Positions 1 through 5,187 of a stretch of DNA of 6,154 nucleotides are shown piece by piece (the stretch's first letter is position 1; each line of letters starts with the position of its first letter). Where the stretch lies: the NCBI GenBank assembly GCA_049314535.1, contig JBMOEX010000106.1:1-6154 (forward strand), in the 5' to 3' direction. The translations under genes were made by a program, and so were the position numbers. The notes beneath the pieces were generated by a model, which was not told the DNA's origin, searched no databases, and saw only the letters and a program-made list of their open reading frames with translations. The DNA is from LMEP-6097 sp049314535. Its GTDB lineage: Bacteria; Cyanobacteriota; Vampirovibrionia; LMEP-6097.

Positions 1-180
1 ATCGCAAGGCAGACAGTGAAAGCCCGCCGTAAAGATGTACTTGCGAAGTGTTACGGTGGTGATATTTCTCGTAAGAAAAAGCTTTTAGATAAACAGAAGA
101 AAGGTAAAAAGCGTATGAAGAATGTGGGTTCAGTGGAACTGCCGCAGGATGCGTTTATGGCTGTTTTGAAGTTGGATTAG
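1..180 (+). CDS. lepA: Elongation factor 4 (LepA), C-terminal fragment
   Basis: The open frame enters from the left edge and ends at TAG 178-180, giving the last 59 residues of LepA/EF4. The stretch AKCYGGDISRKKKLLDKQKK followed by GKKRMKNVGSVELPQ and the ending AFMAVLKLD is the characteristic LepA-specific C-terminal domain. LepA is a ribosome-associated translational GTPase proposed to back-translocate or remodel stalled ribosomes; its GTPase and EF-G-like domains lie outside the window. No break or odd codon is seen. The fragment is 43% GC by hand count (77/180), clearly higher than the genes that follow, so it reads as the chromosomal border of an AT-rich accessory block. Only 23 bp separate its stop from the first copy of the repeated unit. 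Confidence 0.95.
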   Translation: MARQTVKARRKDVLAKCYGGDISRKKKLLDKQKKGKKRMKNVGSVELPQDAFMAVLKLD

Positions 181-203
181 CACTGTTGTGGAACTTCAAT
201 TTT

Positions 204-256
204 TGGGGAAAAATGACCCCCTGTAATTTTTCTATATTCTTGCGAAGCTAGTAAGC
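204..256 (+). promoter_or_regulatory. Conserved 53-bp leader with GGGG/CCCC dyad
   Basis: These 53 bp upstream of the first 77-aa gene are identical base for base to 2728-2780 upstream of its paralogue, although the genes themselves have diverged. The leader holds a G4-N8-C4 dyad (205-220), a TATATT that could be a -10 box (233-238) and a weak GAAG ribosome binding site (244-247) nine bases before the ATG. No convincing -35 box sits 16-18 bases upstream of TATATT. The most economical reading is a shared promoter, operator or 5' UTR element. In copy 1 only, ATTTTT-GGGG-AAAAAT (199-214) can also form an AT-only hairpin that might help end lepA transcription. Confidence 0.45.
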
Positions 257-490
257 ATGAACTATACAGAAGAGTCTTTGAAATATAGAGCTAATTTGTT
301 TAAATATACTGGCTTAGCATTAATTGGAACACCCTTGACTATGATCTTTTGGATTATTACAGATAAAACTTATCTTACGGAAAGGTTTAATCTAGTAGGT
401 TTTTTTCTTGCTATACCTCTTATCATAGTCGGGATACAATTTATTCTAGGAGGGATTTATATTCTTGAAGCTTATGGTAAAAAGGAGTAA
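257..490 (+). CDS. Small two-helix membrane protein, copy 1 (77 aa)
   Basis: The product is a 77-aa protein of unrecognised family with two likely transmembrane segments, about residues 17-35 and 47-70. A short hydrophilic loop containing TDKTYLTERF lies between them, a hydrophilic N-terminus precedes them, and a short YGKKE tail follows. No signal peptide or catalytic motif is visible. The call as a real gene rests on a paralogue at 2781-3014 (57 of 77 residues identical by eye) in the same context. The first 22 residues and last five are identical, while helix 2 is the most variable part. Changes are mostly conservative, which implies selection on protein. The tail codons contain AAGGAG, which serves as ribosome binding site for the next gene two bases downstream, so the two genes form a tight operon and probably a membrane complex. 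Confidence 0.75.
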   Translation: MNYTEESLKYRANLFKYTGLALIGTPLTMIFWIITDKTYLTERFNLVGFFLAIPLIIVGIQFILGGIYILEAYGKKE

Positions 491-492
491 GT

Positions 493-663
493 ATGATTGA
501 AGATTTAAATAATTTTGGATTTTTATTTTGTTTGGTTTACGGTACACTCTCTCTGATGGTATTTAGCTTATTTTTTATTTTCTATCTTCGCGCAAAGCGT
601 TATAAGCTGCTCGACCCTAATAAATCTTTTCTGCAAAACCTTTGGGATAGTCCGTTGCTTTAG
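493..663 (+). CDS. Small single-helix membrane protein, copy 1 (56 aa)
   Basis: ATG 493 lies five bases after a strong AAGGAG (482-487) and two bases after the preceding stop; the frame closes at TAG 661-663. The 56-aa product has one hydrophobic stretch (about residues 8-32, rich in F, L, I and Y) followed by a basic segment RAKRYKLLDPNK and the tail SFLQNLWDSPLL. By the positive-inside rule the C-terminal half should face the cytoplasm. A paralogue at 3018-3188 is identical over residues 20-56 (37 residues) but matches only 8 of the first 19, so the end of the helix and the cytoplasmic tail are the constrained part. Family and function are not recognised. Its stop is only 20 bp from the convergent stop of the TPR frame. 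Confidence 0.75.
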   Translation: MIEDLNNFGFLFCLVYGTLSLMVFSLFFIFYLRAKRYKLLDPNKSFLQNLWDSPLL

Positions 664-683
664 TTTTTAAATATGTGTCTGGC

Positions 684-1382
684 TTATTTGAATTGGTAAG
701 TTAAGTTTGTTCTAGCTTTTTGCGATTTTTTCCATTTATCAACTTCAACTATATTAAATTGCATTTCTTTTGTGATTGGATGATTTTCTCCTAAGTTCTT
801 TCTTGCAAGCATGTAAGCATTTCCAAGTTTTAATCGAGCCGTATCTTGATGACCTGTGTTAAAGTCAATTAGAGCTAATTGAGAGAGTGCTTGTATATAT
901 CGTTCATTTTTTCGATGATAGGTTTTTTCTATGAGCTCCAAAGCTTCTGTATATTTAGCTTTGGCACTTTGGTGATGTTCTATTGAAAGAAGAATATAGC
1001 CCCACTGCATTAAGTTACTAATATAAATTTCATGATTTTTACCATATGAGCTTAGAATGATTTCTTCGAGTATTTTATGCTGAGATAAGGCTAGATAAAT
1101 TTTATTTTGATGGAAATTTATATAAGCTAATTCTTTTAGTGACCTTATGTAGGTAGAATTTTTAGCACCATAAACTTTTTTTAAAGTAGTTAAATTTTTT
1201 TCTAAAAGTGACTTTGCCTCATCTAACTTTCTCTCATTGAATAAAAGAAGAGCATAGTTATATTGATGAATGCAATAATCTAGGGAGTCTTTGTTAAAGA
1301 TTTGCTTGATAAGCTTTCTAGATTTGAGAAGAGTAATTTTAGCTTGTTGTATATTTCCAAGCTTGCGATACGTCATAGCCAT
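684..1382 (-). CDS. TPR-repeat protein, C-terminal part (probably split off by a frameshift)
   Basis: The frame codes for about 232 residues from ATG 1382; it stays open upstream to a GTG at 1424, but no ribosome binding site supports that start. After an initial TPR-like pair of helices (TYRKLGNIQQAK) there are four repeats of about 42 residues, each ending in a YGKNH-, YGAKN- or LGENHP-like turn. That spacing is the kinesin-light-chain type of TPR, a scaffold for protein binding. No catalytic domain is visible. It lies in the +1 frame relative to the upstream gene and overlaps it (1339-1382). Joining the two at the A4 run (plus-strand T 1387-1390) gives one continuous 604-residue TPR protein, so this is more likely the second half of a broken gene than an independent one. 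Its last codons and stop (TAA, 686-684) lie inside repeat unit 1; the matching bases in unit 2 would read CAA, so the stop may have been captured from flanking DNA. Confidence 0.6.
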   Translation of the reverse strand: MAMTYRKLGNIQQAKITLLKSRKLIKQIFNKDSLDYCIHQYNYALLLFNERKLDEAKSLLEKNLTTLKKVYGAKNSTYIRSLKELAYINFHQNKIYLALSQHKILEEIILSSYGKNHEIYISNLMQWGYILLSIEHHQSAKAKYTEALELIEKTYHRKNERYIQALSQLALIDFNTGHQDTARLKLGNAYMLARKNLGENHPITKEMQFNIVEVDKWKKSQKARTNLTYQFK

Positions 1383-2499
1383 ATTCTTTTGGCAACCGTT
1401 TATTCTCCAAAGAATTAATAACACAATTGTAAATTTTCAAAGCTACTGTTGGATCTTGTAAGTCAGCATAGGTATTGAGATTTATGAGGAAATCTAAGTC
1501 AGGTAATAGATTTTTATATTCAGGAGTCTTCATCATTGCACAGTAAGCAATAATGGCTTCTTCTAGATTGTTTTTGTGTGCCCTAATCACAAAGCCGATT
1601 TTAGGATTAAGGGTTATAAACTTAGGATTCTTATCATCAATAAAAGCTTTCAAAATAGTGTTAGAGGCATTTTGAGAATCTTTCAATTCAATATTTAAGA
1701 CAGATAAGTTGCTTTGAATAATACTTTTAAAAAGTGCAGAAGATTCATCTCTTGATTTATTTAATTGAGCTAAAGTATTTTCATAAATTCTTTTAGCTTG
1801 CTGATATTTGCCTTCTTGTTTCAGCATGACAGCATAAGCATTAGCGATATTTGGTGCTTCAGGGTTTAGTATGTAGGCTTTAGCATAATATTTTTTTGCA
1901 TCTTGATAATTAGATGATAATTCATATGCGTGAGCTTTGATAAGCATAATCTGTGAATGTTGTTGAAGATCCTTATTTTTGTCTTCAAATTGACTGATTC
2001 TGTCAATGATCACAAGAGGGGCAAAATTGTTTTTGGCGATATTTATATCTTTGAATAAAGTTTCTATTGAATTTGATTGAGAATCAGCTTTTTTTAATGA
2101 GAGTTTCATGTATTCATAATCAGATTCGAGTTGTTTATATTTTTTTAGATGTAGATCAAGGTCTCTCCAAAACGCCTCGCTTGTATAATTTTTTTTGATT
2201 TTACTTAGATCCTGACTGTATATCATAAGTAAGAATTTTTTAAATGTAGGATTATTTTCAACTTGCTGCTGGAAATAGTTTTCAATATCAAGATTTCGTG
2301 CTTTTTCTATTCCTATATCAATTATGGACTGTATTTCGTCACTGTTGTTTGTATGAAAATGGTTCTCTGTTTTATTAACTGATATAACATCATTTATCTT
2401 TAGCGTAATTGTTACGACAACAGTTAGTGATAGTGCAATTGCGCAGGCTGTAATAATGAATTTATTCTTCAATGGTGAGAAAGATATTTTCATTACCAT
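1339..2499 (-). CDS. Membrane-anchored TPR protein, N-terminal part (386 aa as read)
   Basis: The protein begins with a short basic N-terminus and one hydrophobic segment (about residues 14-34, KFIITACAIALSLTVVVTIT), which looks like an uncleaved signal anchor; the remainder would then lie outside the inner membrane. Residues about 50-180 are helical and charged with no recognised domain. Residues about 182-250 form two canonical TPRs (AYELSSNYQDAKKYYAKAYI, then EGKYQQAKRIYENTL), and further degenerate helical repeats follow. The last 15 residues after LPK (position 371) look unlike TPR sequence, while the other frame continues the repeat pattern, which suggests a +1 frameshift. ATG 2493 (third codon) is an alternative start. 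TATAAT at 2506-2501 lies so close to the start that the transcript may be leaderless. The gene runs antiparallel to its neighbours in a very AT-rich segment. The substrate or partner is unknown. Confidence 0.7.
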   Translation of the reverse strand: MVMKISFSPLKNKFIITACAIALSLTVVVTITLKINDVISVNKTENHFHTNNSDEIQSIIDIGIEKARNLDIENYFQQQVENNPTFKKFLLMIYSQDLSKIKKNYTSEAFWRDLDLHLKKYKQLESDYEYMKLSLKKADSQSNSIETLFKDINIAKNNFAPLVIIDRISQFEDKNKDLQQHSQIMLIKAHAYELSSNYQDAKKYYAKAYILNPEAPNIANAYAVMLKQEGKYQQAKRIYENTLAQLNKSRDESSALFKSIIQSNLSVLNIELKDSQNASNTILKAFIDDKNPKFITLNPKIGFVIRAHKNNLEEAIIAYCAMMKTPEYKNLLPDLDFLINLNTYADLQDPTVALKIYNCVINSLENKRLPKEYGYDVSQAWKYTTS

Positions 2500-2500
2500 G

Positions 2501-2524
2501 ATTATACATAGATCGTTGTTGATA
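2501..2524 (-). promoter_or_regulatory. Candidate promoter of the TPR gene
   Basis: On the minus strand a perfect -10 hexamer TATAAT occupies 2506-2501. A weak -35-like TTCAAT sits about 18 bases further upstream. A start site 6-8 bases after the -10 would fall almost on ATG 2493, the third codon of the TPR frame, so the message may lack a leader. There is no Shine-Dalgarno sequence before either ATG. The hexamer is convincing; the -35 is not. Confidence 0.4.
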
Positions 2525-2541
2525 ATTGAAAATAAGCTACT

Positions 2542-2611
2542 AGAGTAGAAAACTTAAAACCAGTAAACCCACCAATAAACAAATCTATCGAAATTCATTT
2601 CTGCTAAGATT
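2542..2611 (+). repeat. Repeat unit copy 1, right part (upstream region of tcmP)
   Basis: This segment matches 3219-3288 with about 5 mismatches in 70 bp, without gaps. In unit 2 the matching sequence lies immediately upstream of the intact tcmP start. Here it leads straight into the tcmP relic, because the start codon and about 47 following codons have been lost. Confidence 0.85.
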
Positions 2612-2722
2612 GATCTCTTTTGTGGAGCTCGTTGAGAGAAGGATGCTAATTAAGGTAGTGCTTTAAGATCTATTAAAATGGCAGAAGGAGTATGATCTTA
2701 GCTATCAGGAAAATGCTTTTAA
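2612..2722 (+). pseudogene. Relic of a tcmP gene
   Basis: This stretch aligns to the middle of the intact tcmP downstream. Bases 2612-2671 match 3431-3490 without gaps (about 5 mismatches in 60). An 11-bp deletion follows at a TTAAA direct repeat, then a match to the GCAGAAGAAG region. A 78-bp deletion follows between two GATCT repeats, and a final match runs to about 3630. In the frame of tcmP the relic reads DLFCGAR, then stop, then a second stop where GAA has become TAA. The start codon and about 142 bp are missing at its left end, and all of tcmP beyond codon ~112 and the DUF5131 gene are absent. It cannot make protein. It shows that a first tcmP once stood behind the first small membrane pair. 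Confidence 0.85.
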
Positions 2723-2727
2723 ACTTC

Positions 2728-2780
2728 TGGGGAAAAATGACCCCCTGTAATTTTTCTATATTCTTGCGAAGCTAGTAAGC
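2728..2780 (+). promoter_or_regulatory. Second copy of the conserved 53-bp leader
   Basis: It is identical to 204-256, including the G4-N8-C4 dyad (2729-2744), TATATT (2757-2762) and the weak GAAG before ATG 2781. The sequence just upstream differs (relic of tcmP here, lepA 3' region there), so the identity marks the true left edge of the repeated unit. It probably carries the shared promoter or operator for this operon. Confidence 0.45.
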
Positions 2781-3014
2781 ATGAACTATACAGAAGAGTC
2801 TTTAAAATATAGAGCTAATTTGTTTAAATATACAGGGTTGGCTTTGGTTGGTACACCGTCGACAATAATCTTTTGGATTGTTACGGATAAGACTTATCTC
2901 TCCGAACGGTTTAGCCTAATAGGTTTTCTGATTGCGACGCTATTTTTTATTTTTGGCATATTTTTGATTATACGAGGAATTGATATTCTTGAAATGTATG
3001 GTAAAAAGGAGTAA
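2781..3014 (+). CDS. Small two-helix membrane protein, copy 2 (77 aa)
   Basis: This is the paralogue of the protein at 257-490 and has exactly the same length, with two predicted membrane segments (about residues 17-35 and 46-70) and a conserved YGKKE tail. The identical N-terminus MNYTEESLKYRANLFKYTG contrasts with helix 2, where about half the residues differ (for example SLIGFLIATLFFIFGIFLI here). An arginine replaces a glycine near the end of helix 2 (IIRGIDILE). The ribosome binding site for the next gene lies inside its last codons. It heads a unit with the 56-aa gene, tcmP and the DUF5131 gene on the same strand, so it may act with them. Function is not recognised. Confidence 0.75.
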   Translation: MNYTEESLKYRANLFKYTGLALVGTPSTIIFWIVTDKTYLSERFSLIGFLIATLFFIFGIFLIIRGIDILEMYGKKE

Positions 3015-3017
3015 TAT

Positions 3018-3188
3018 ATGACCGAAGATTTTAATCACGCTATGTTATTGATTTCTCTTACATTAGGTACAGTCTCTCTGATGGTATTTAGCTTGTTTTT
3101 TATTTTCTATCTTCGCGCAAAGCGTTATAAACTGCTCGACCCGAATAAATCTTTTCTGCAAAACCTCTGGGATAGTCCGTTACTTTAG
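3018..3188 (+). CDS. Small single-helix membrane protein, copy 2 (56 aa)
   Basis: ATG 3018 follows AAAAAGGAG with good spacing and lies three bases after the previous stop; TAG 3186-3188 ends the frame. The product is 56 aa, with a hydrophobic stretch at about residues 8-32, then basic RAKRYKLL and the tail SFLQNLWDSPLL. Residues 20-56 are identical to copy 1, with only synonymous base changes between them, which is direct evidence of selection for the protein. The N-terminal 19 residues are different but still hydrophobic. The tcmP start is 107 bp downstream on the same strand. No known family is recognised. Confidence 0.75.
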   Translation: MTEDFNHAMLLISLTLGTVSLMVFSLFFIFYLRAKRYKLLDPNKSFLQNLWDSPLL

Positions 3189-3218
3189 TATTAAATATGT
3201 GTGTGGCTTGTTTGAATT

Positions 3219-3295
3219 AGAGTAGAAAACTTAAAACCAGTAAACCCACTAGTAAACAAATCTATCGCAATTAATTTCTGCTAACATTCTGCATT
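3219..3295 (+). promoter_or_regulatory. Repeat unit copy 2, right part: tcmP upstream region
   Basis: Bases 3219-3288 are the second copy of 2542-2611. Just before the tcmP ATG there is TGCTAACAT (3279-3287), an extended -10-like element (TAACAT at 3282-3287). No Shine-Dalgarno sequence is visible between it and ATG 3296. A start site 6-8 bases after the -10 would fall within a base or two of the ATG, so tcmP may be translated from a leaderless message, or this may simply be read-through from the small membrane genes. The -35 region is not recognisable. Confidence 0.35.
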
Positions 3296-4465
3296 ATGCC
3301 GAGAAGCGATATATTTGATAAATCCTTTGATGAAGCGACTTTGATGAAGCTTGATCTTTTTGAGAAATATTTAGAGGAGTGGTTAGGCGTATATGTCAGT
3401 AAATTTTCTAGTAAAAAAGCTTATATCTTAGATCTCTTTTGTGGAGCTGGTCGAGACAGGGATGCTAATGAAGGTAGTGCTTTAAGATCTATTAAAGTTC
3501 TCTTAAAATGGCAGAAGAAGTACGATCTGAGAAATGTAACGTTAGTATTGTGTGATGCTCAAGTTGAGAAAATAGAATCACTGGAGTCAATTCTAGAGCA
3601 TGATCTTAGCTGTCAGGGGAATACTTTTAATATAAGGCTATACTGTAAAACTTTTCCAGAAAGCTTTTTTCAGATTGAAGCAGAAATTAAAAATGCTTTT
3701 AATCTTATCTTTTTAGATCCACATGGCTTCAATTTTATTACTCCAGAGATTTTTAAAAAATTATGCTTTTTAAGATACACTGACACTATCTTTTTTATTG
3801 CTTCAAATTTTGCAAATAGATTTGTTGATAATCCCCCATCAGAAGCTACTTTCCAAGAGATGGGCTTGGAAGAAGATATTATGCAAGAGATAAAGAACTC
3901 AGATCATTATGAAATTCATAGAATCATGGCGAAACATTATAGGAAATTGAGCCATGAGTTTTGTCATCAGGATAAGCAGTTGGAGGGTGTTGTAGATAAG
4001 ATTTTTTTATCTCCTTTCTCATTAAAAAAAGAACATACGCATAATATCTATGGTTTAATTTTTCTTACTCATGATTATTGTGGTATTGATAAATTTCTAC
4101 ATCTCGCTTGGGAAAAGAATCCTTTTAATGGCGAAGCCAATTTTAATATTGATCGTGACTATGACCCGAACCGTAATGATTCTCAGTTAAGGCTTTTCCC
4201 GATACAGAAGGTTCCGAGTAATAGATTAACTGCTTTGCATGCGATTATTGATCGTGAATTATCTCAGCGAGAAAAGATTTCTAATAAAGATCTCTGTATC
4301 CTTTGTTATGAAAATGGTTATTATCCACAAAAAGCAAATGAATATATTGAAAAATTAGTAAAAGAAAATAGAATAGTTAAAGAAGGCAATAAGAGAGGTA
4401 AAATTAGTTACAATTCAGCAATAAAAGGAAAGTCTCGAGCAACTTTCTACAGGATTATTAAATGA
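3296..4465 (+). CDS. tcmP: Three-Cys-motif partner protein TcmP
   Basis: This 389-aa protein matches the TcmP family, which is defined by its neighbour, the three-Cys DUF5131 protein. Its N-terminal two-thirds resemble a Rossmann-type methyltransferase: a glycine-rich loop YILDLFCGAG (residues 43-52), an acidic second-strand end LVLCD (83-87) and FLDPHGF (139-145) at the expected place of the fourth strand. The strand IYGLIFLTHD (251-260) is also typical of the family. About residues 308-366 form a winged-helix-like domain (RELSQREKISNKDLC, then YIEKLVKENRIV), suggesting nucleic-acid binding. The family's biochemical activity is not established; methyl transfer or S-adenosylmethionine binding is inferred from the fold. 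ATG 3296 gives the usual family N-terminus, although it has no ribosome binding site. The stop overlaps the next start by 4 nt (ATGA), implying translational coupling. A decayed second copy lies at 2612-2722. Confidence 0.88.
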   Translation: MPRSDIFDKSFDEATLMKLDLFEKYLEEWLGVYVSKFSSKKAYILDLFCGAGRDRDANEGSALRSIKVLLKWQKKYDLRNVTLVLCDAQVEKIESLESILEHDLSCQGNTFNIRLYCKTFPESFFQIEAEIKNAFNLIFLDPHGFNFITPEIFKKLCFLRYTDTIFFIASNFANRFVDNPPSEATFQEMGLEEDIMQEIKNSDHYEIHRIMAKHYRKLSHEFCHQDKQLEGVVDKIFLSPFSLKKEHTHNIYGLIFLTHDYCGIDKFLHLAWEKNPFNGEANFNIDRDYDPNRNDSQLRLFPIQKVPSNRLTALHAIIDRELSQREKISNKDLCILCYENGYYPQKANEYIEKLVKENRIVKEGNKRGKISYNSAIKGKSRATFYRIIK

Positions 4466-5187
4466 CAGCTTCTGATATAGAATGGACTAATGTAACTTGG
4501 AATCCTGTAACGGGCTGCACTAAGATCTCCGCTGGTTGTCAGAATTGCTATGCAGCTGTTATGGCAAGACGTCTAAAGGCAATGGGACTTGGTAAGTATC
4601 GTAATGGCTTTGATGTTACTCTGCACCCAAGTTCTCTAGAGTATCCATACAAGCTAAAAAAGGCACAGATGATATTCGTAAATTCTATGAGTGATCTTTT
4701 TCATAAAGATATTCCAATAGACTTTATTCAAGATGTTTTTAAAGTTATGAATGATAACCCTCAGCATCGCTTTCAAGTCTTAACTAAGCGCGCAGAAAGG
4801 ATTTTAGAACTTAATTCTAAGCTGAATTTTACTGATAATATTTGGTTAGGGGTCTCGGTTGAAAATCAATCTACGACATCTCGGATAGAGTTTTTAGCTA
4901 ATTCTTCAGCGAAGGTAAAATTTCTTTCAATAGAACCGTTACTTGATGAGATTAAACATATTCCATTTATTGAAAAAATTGATTGGGTTATAGTTGGTGG
5001 AGAATCTGGTCCTAAAGCAAGACCAATGTTAGAAGATTGGGTACTGAAAATAAAAGCTAATTGTGAAGAACATTCTGTACCATTTTTCTTTAAACAGTGG
5101 GGCGGAGTAAATAAAAAGAAGACTGGGCGTTTACTTTTAAATCAAACCTGGGATGCTTTGCCTCTGACGGTTAAAACTTCTCTTTAA
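4462..5187 (+). CDS. DUF5131 / phage Gp37-Gp68 family three-Cys protein
   Basis: The 241-aa protein is a full-length DUF5131 (Gp37/Gp68) member. The signature three cysteines are C19, C26 and C29 in TGCTKISAGCQNCYA, a C-x6-C-x2-C arrangement suited to binding an iron-sulfur cluster or metal. The usual family blocks follow in order: VNSMSDLFH, FQVLTKRAER, IWLGVSVENQ, FLSIEPLL, VIVGGESGPKARPM, FFFKQWGG and a final GRLL...TWDALP. The layout suggests a TIM-barrel, radical-SAM-like enzyme, but that is inference from the cysteines and strand pattern. The family occurs in phages and accessory regions, and its frequent neighbour is TcmP, here directly upstream with a 4-nt overlap. Its 3' end overlaps the convergent symporter gene by 17 bp. 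The substrate is unknown. Confidence 0.9.
   Translation: MTASDIEWTNVTWNPVTGCTKISAGCQNCYAAVMARRLKAMGLGKYRNGFDVTLHPSSLEYPYKLKKAQMIFVNSMSDLFHKDIPIDFIQDVFKVMNDNPQHRFQVLTKRAERILELNSKLNFTDNIWLGVSVENQSTTSRIEFLANSSAKVKFLSIEPLLDEIKHIPFIEKIDWVIVGGESGPKARPMLEDWVLKIKANCEEHSVPFFFKQWGGVNKKKTGRLLLNQTWDALPLTVKTSL

Larger units (their letters stand above)
204..694 (+). repeat. Repeat unit copy 1, left part (small membrane gene pair)
   Basis: This segment is duplicated at 2728-3218. The first 106 bp (53-bp leader plus 53 coding bases) match with a single mismatch. The core of the first gene and the first half of the second gene differ at roughly 30% of bases or more. From about 548 to 664 the copies again match closely, with about 5 mismatches in 116 bp. 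Similarity continues past the second stop codon to TTTGAATT at 687-694 and then stops abruptly, where copy 2 instead continues with AGAGTAGAAAAC. That continuation is found for copy 1 at 2542, beyond the TPR insert. All counts were made by eye. Confidence 0.9.
695..2541. other. TPR module inserted inside repeat unit 1
   Basis: In unit 2 the bases TTTGAATT (3211-3218) are followed directly by AGAGTAGAAAAC (3219-3230). In unit 1 the same two sequences are at 687-694 and 2542-2553, separated by 1847 bp holding the minus-strand TPR gene and its promoter. The segment is thus an insertion in unit 1, or less likely a precise deletion from unit 2. No transposase, terminal inverted repeat or clear target-site duplication is seen at either end, so the mechanism is unknown. 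Confidence 0.7.
2728..3218 (+). repeat. Repeat unit copy 2, left part (small membrane gene pair)
   Basis: This is the second copy of 204-694, holding the paralogous small membrane genes. It begins directly after the tcmP relic that ends unit 1, so the two units stand head to tail. In this copy the sequence continues without interruption into the tcmP upstream region at 3219. Confidence 0.9.

Noticed and set aside
199..220. Strong rho-independent terminator of lepA
   Set aside because: The possible stems are only four G-C pairs with an eight-base loop or six A-T pairs, and neither is followed directly by a good T run.
257..663. Toxin-antitoxin or holin pair
   Set aside because: Size and membrane helices would allow it, but no family motif, DNA-binding partner or lysis gene is visible; kept as unknown membrane proteins.
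1383..1424. GTG start at 1424 for the C-terminal TPR frame
   Set aside because: No ribosome binding site precedes it, and the residues it adds (MLLILWRINGCQK) lie antiphase to the well-supported upstream frame and do not fit the TPR pattern.
695..2541. Insertion sequence or transposon around the TPR gene
   Set aside because: No transposase, no terminal inverted repeats and no target duplication could be seen at either junction.
204..3218. CRISPR array or integron-like short repeats
   Set aside because: The repeats are two long gene-bearing copies, not short regularly spaced ones.
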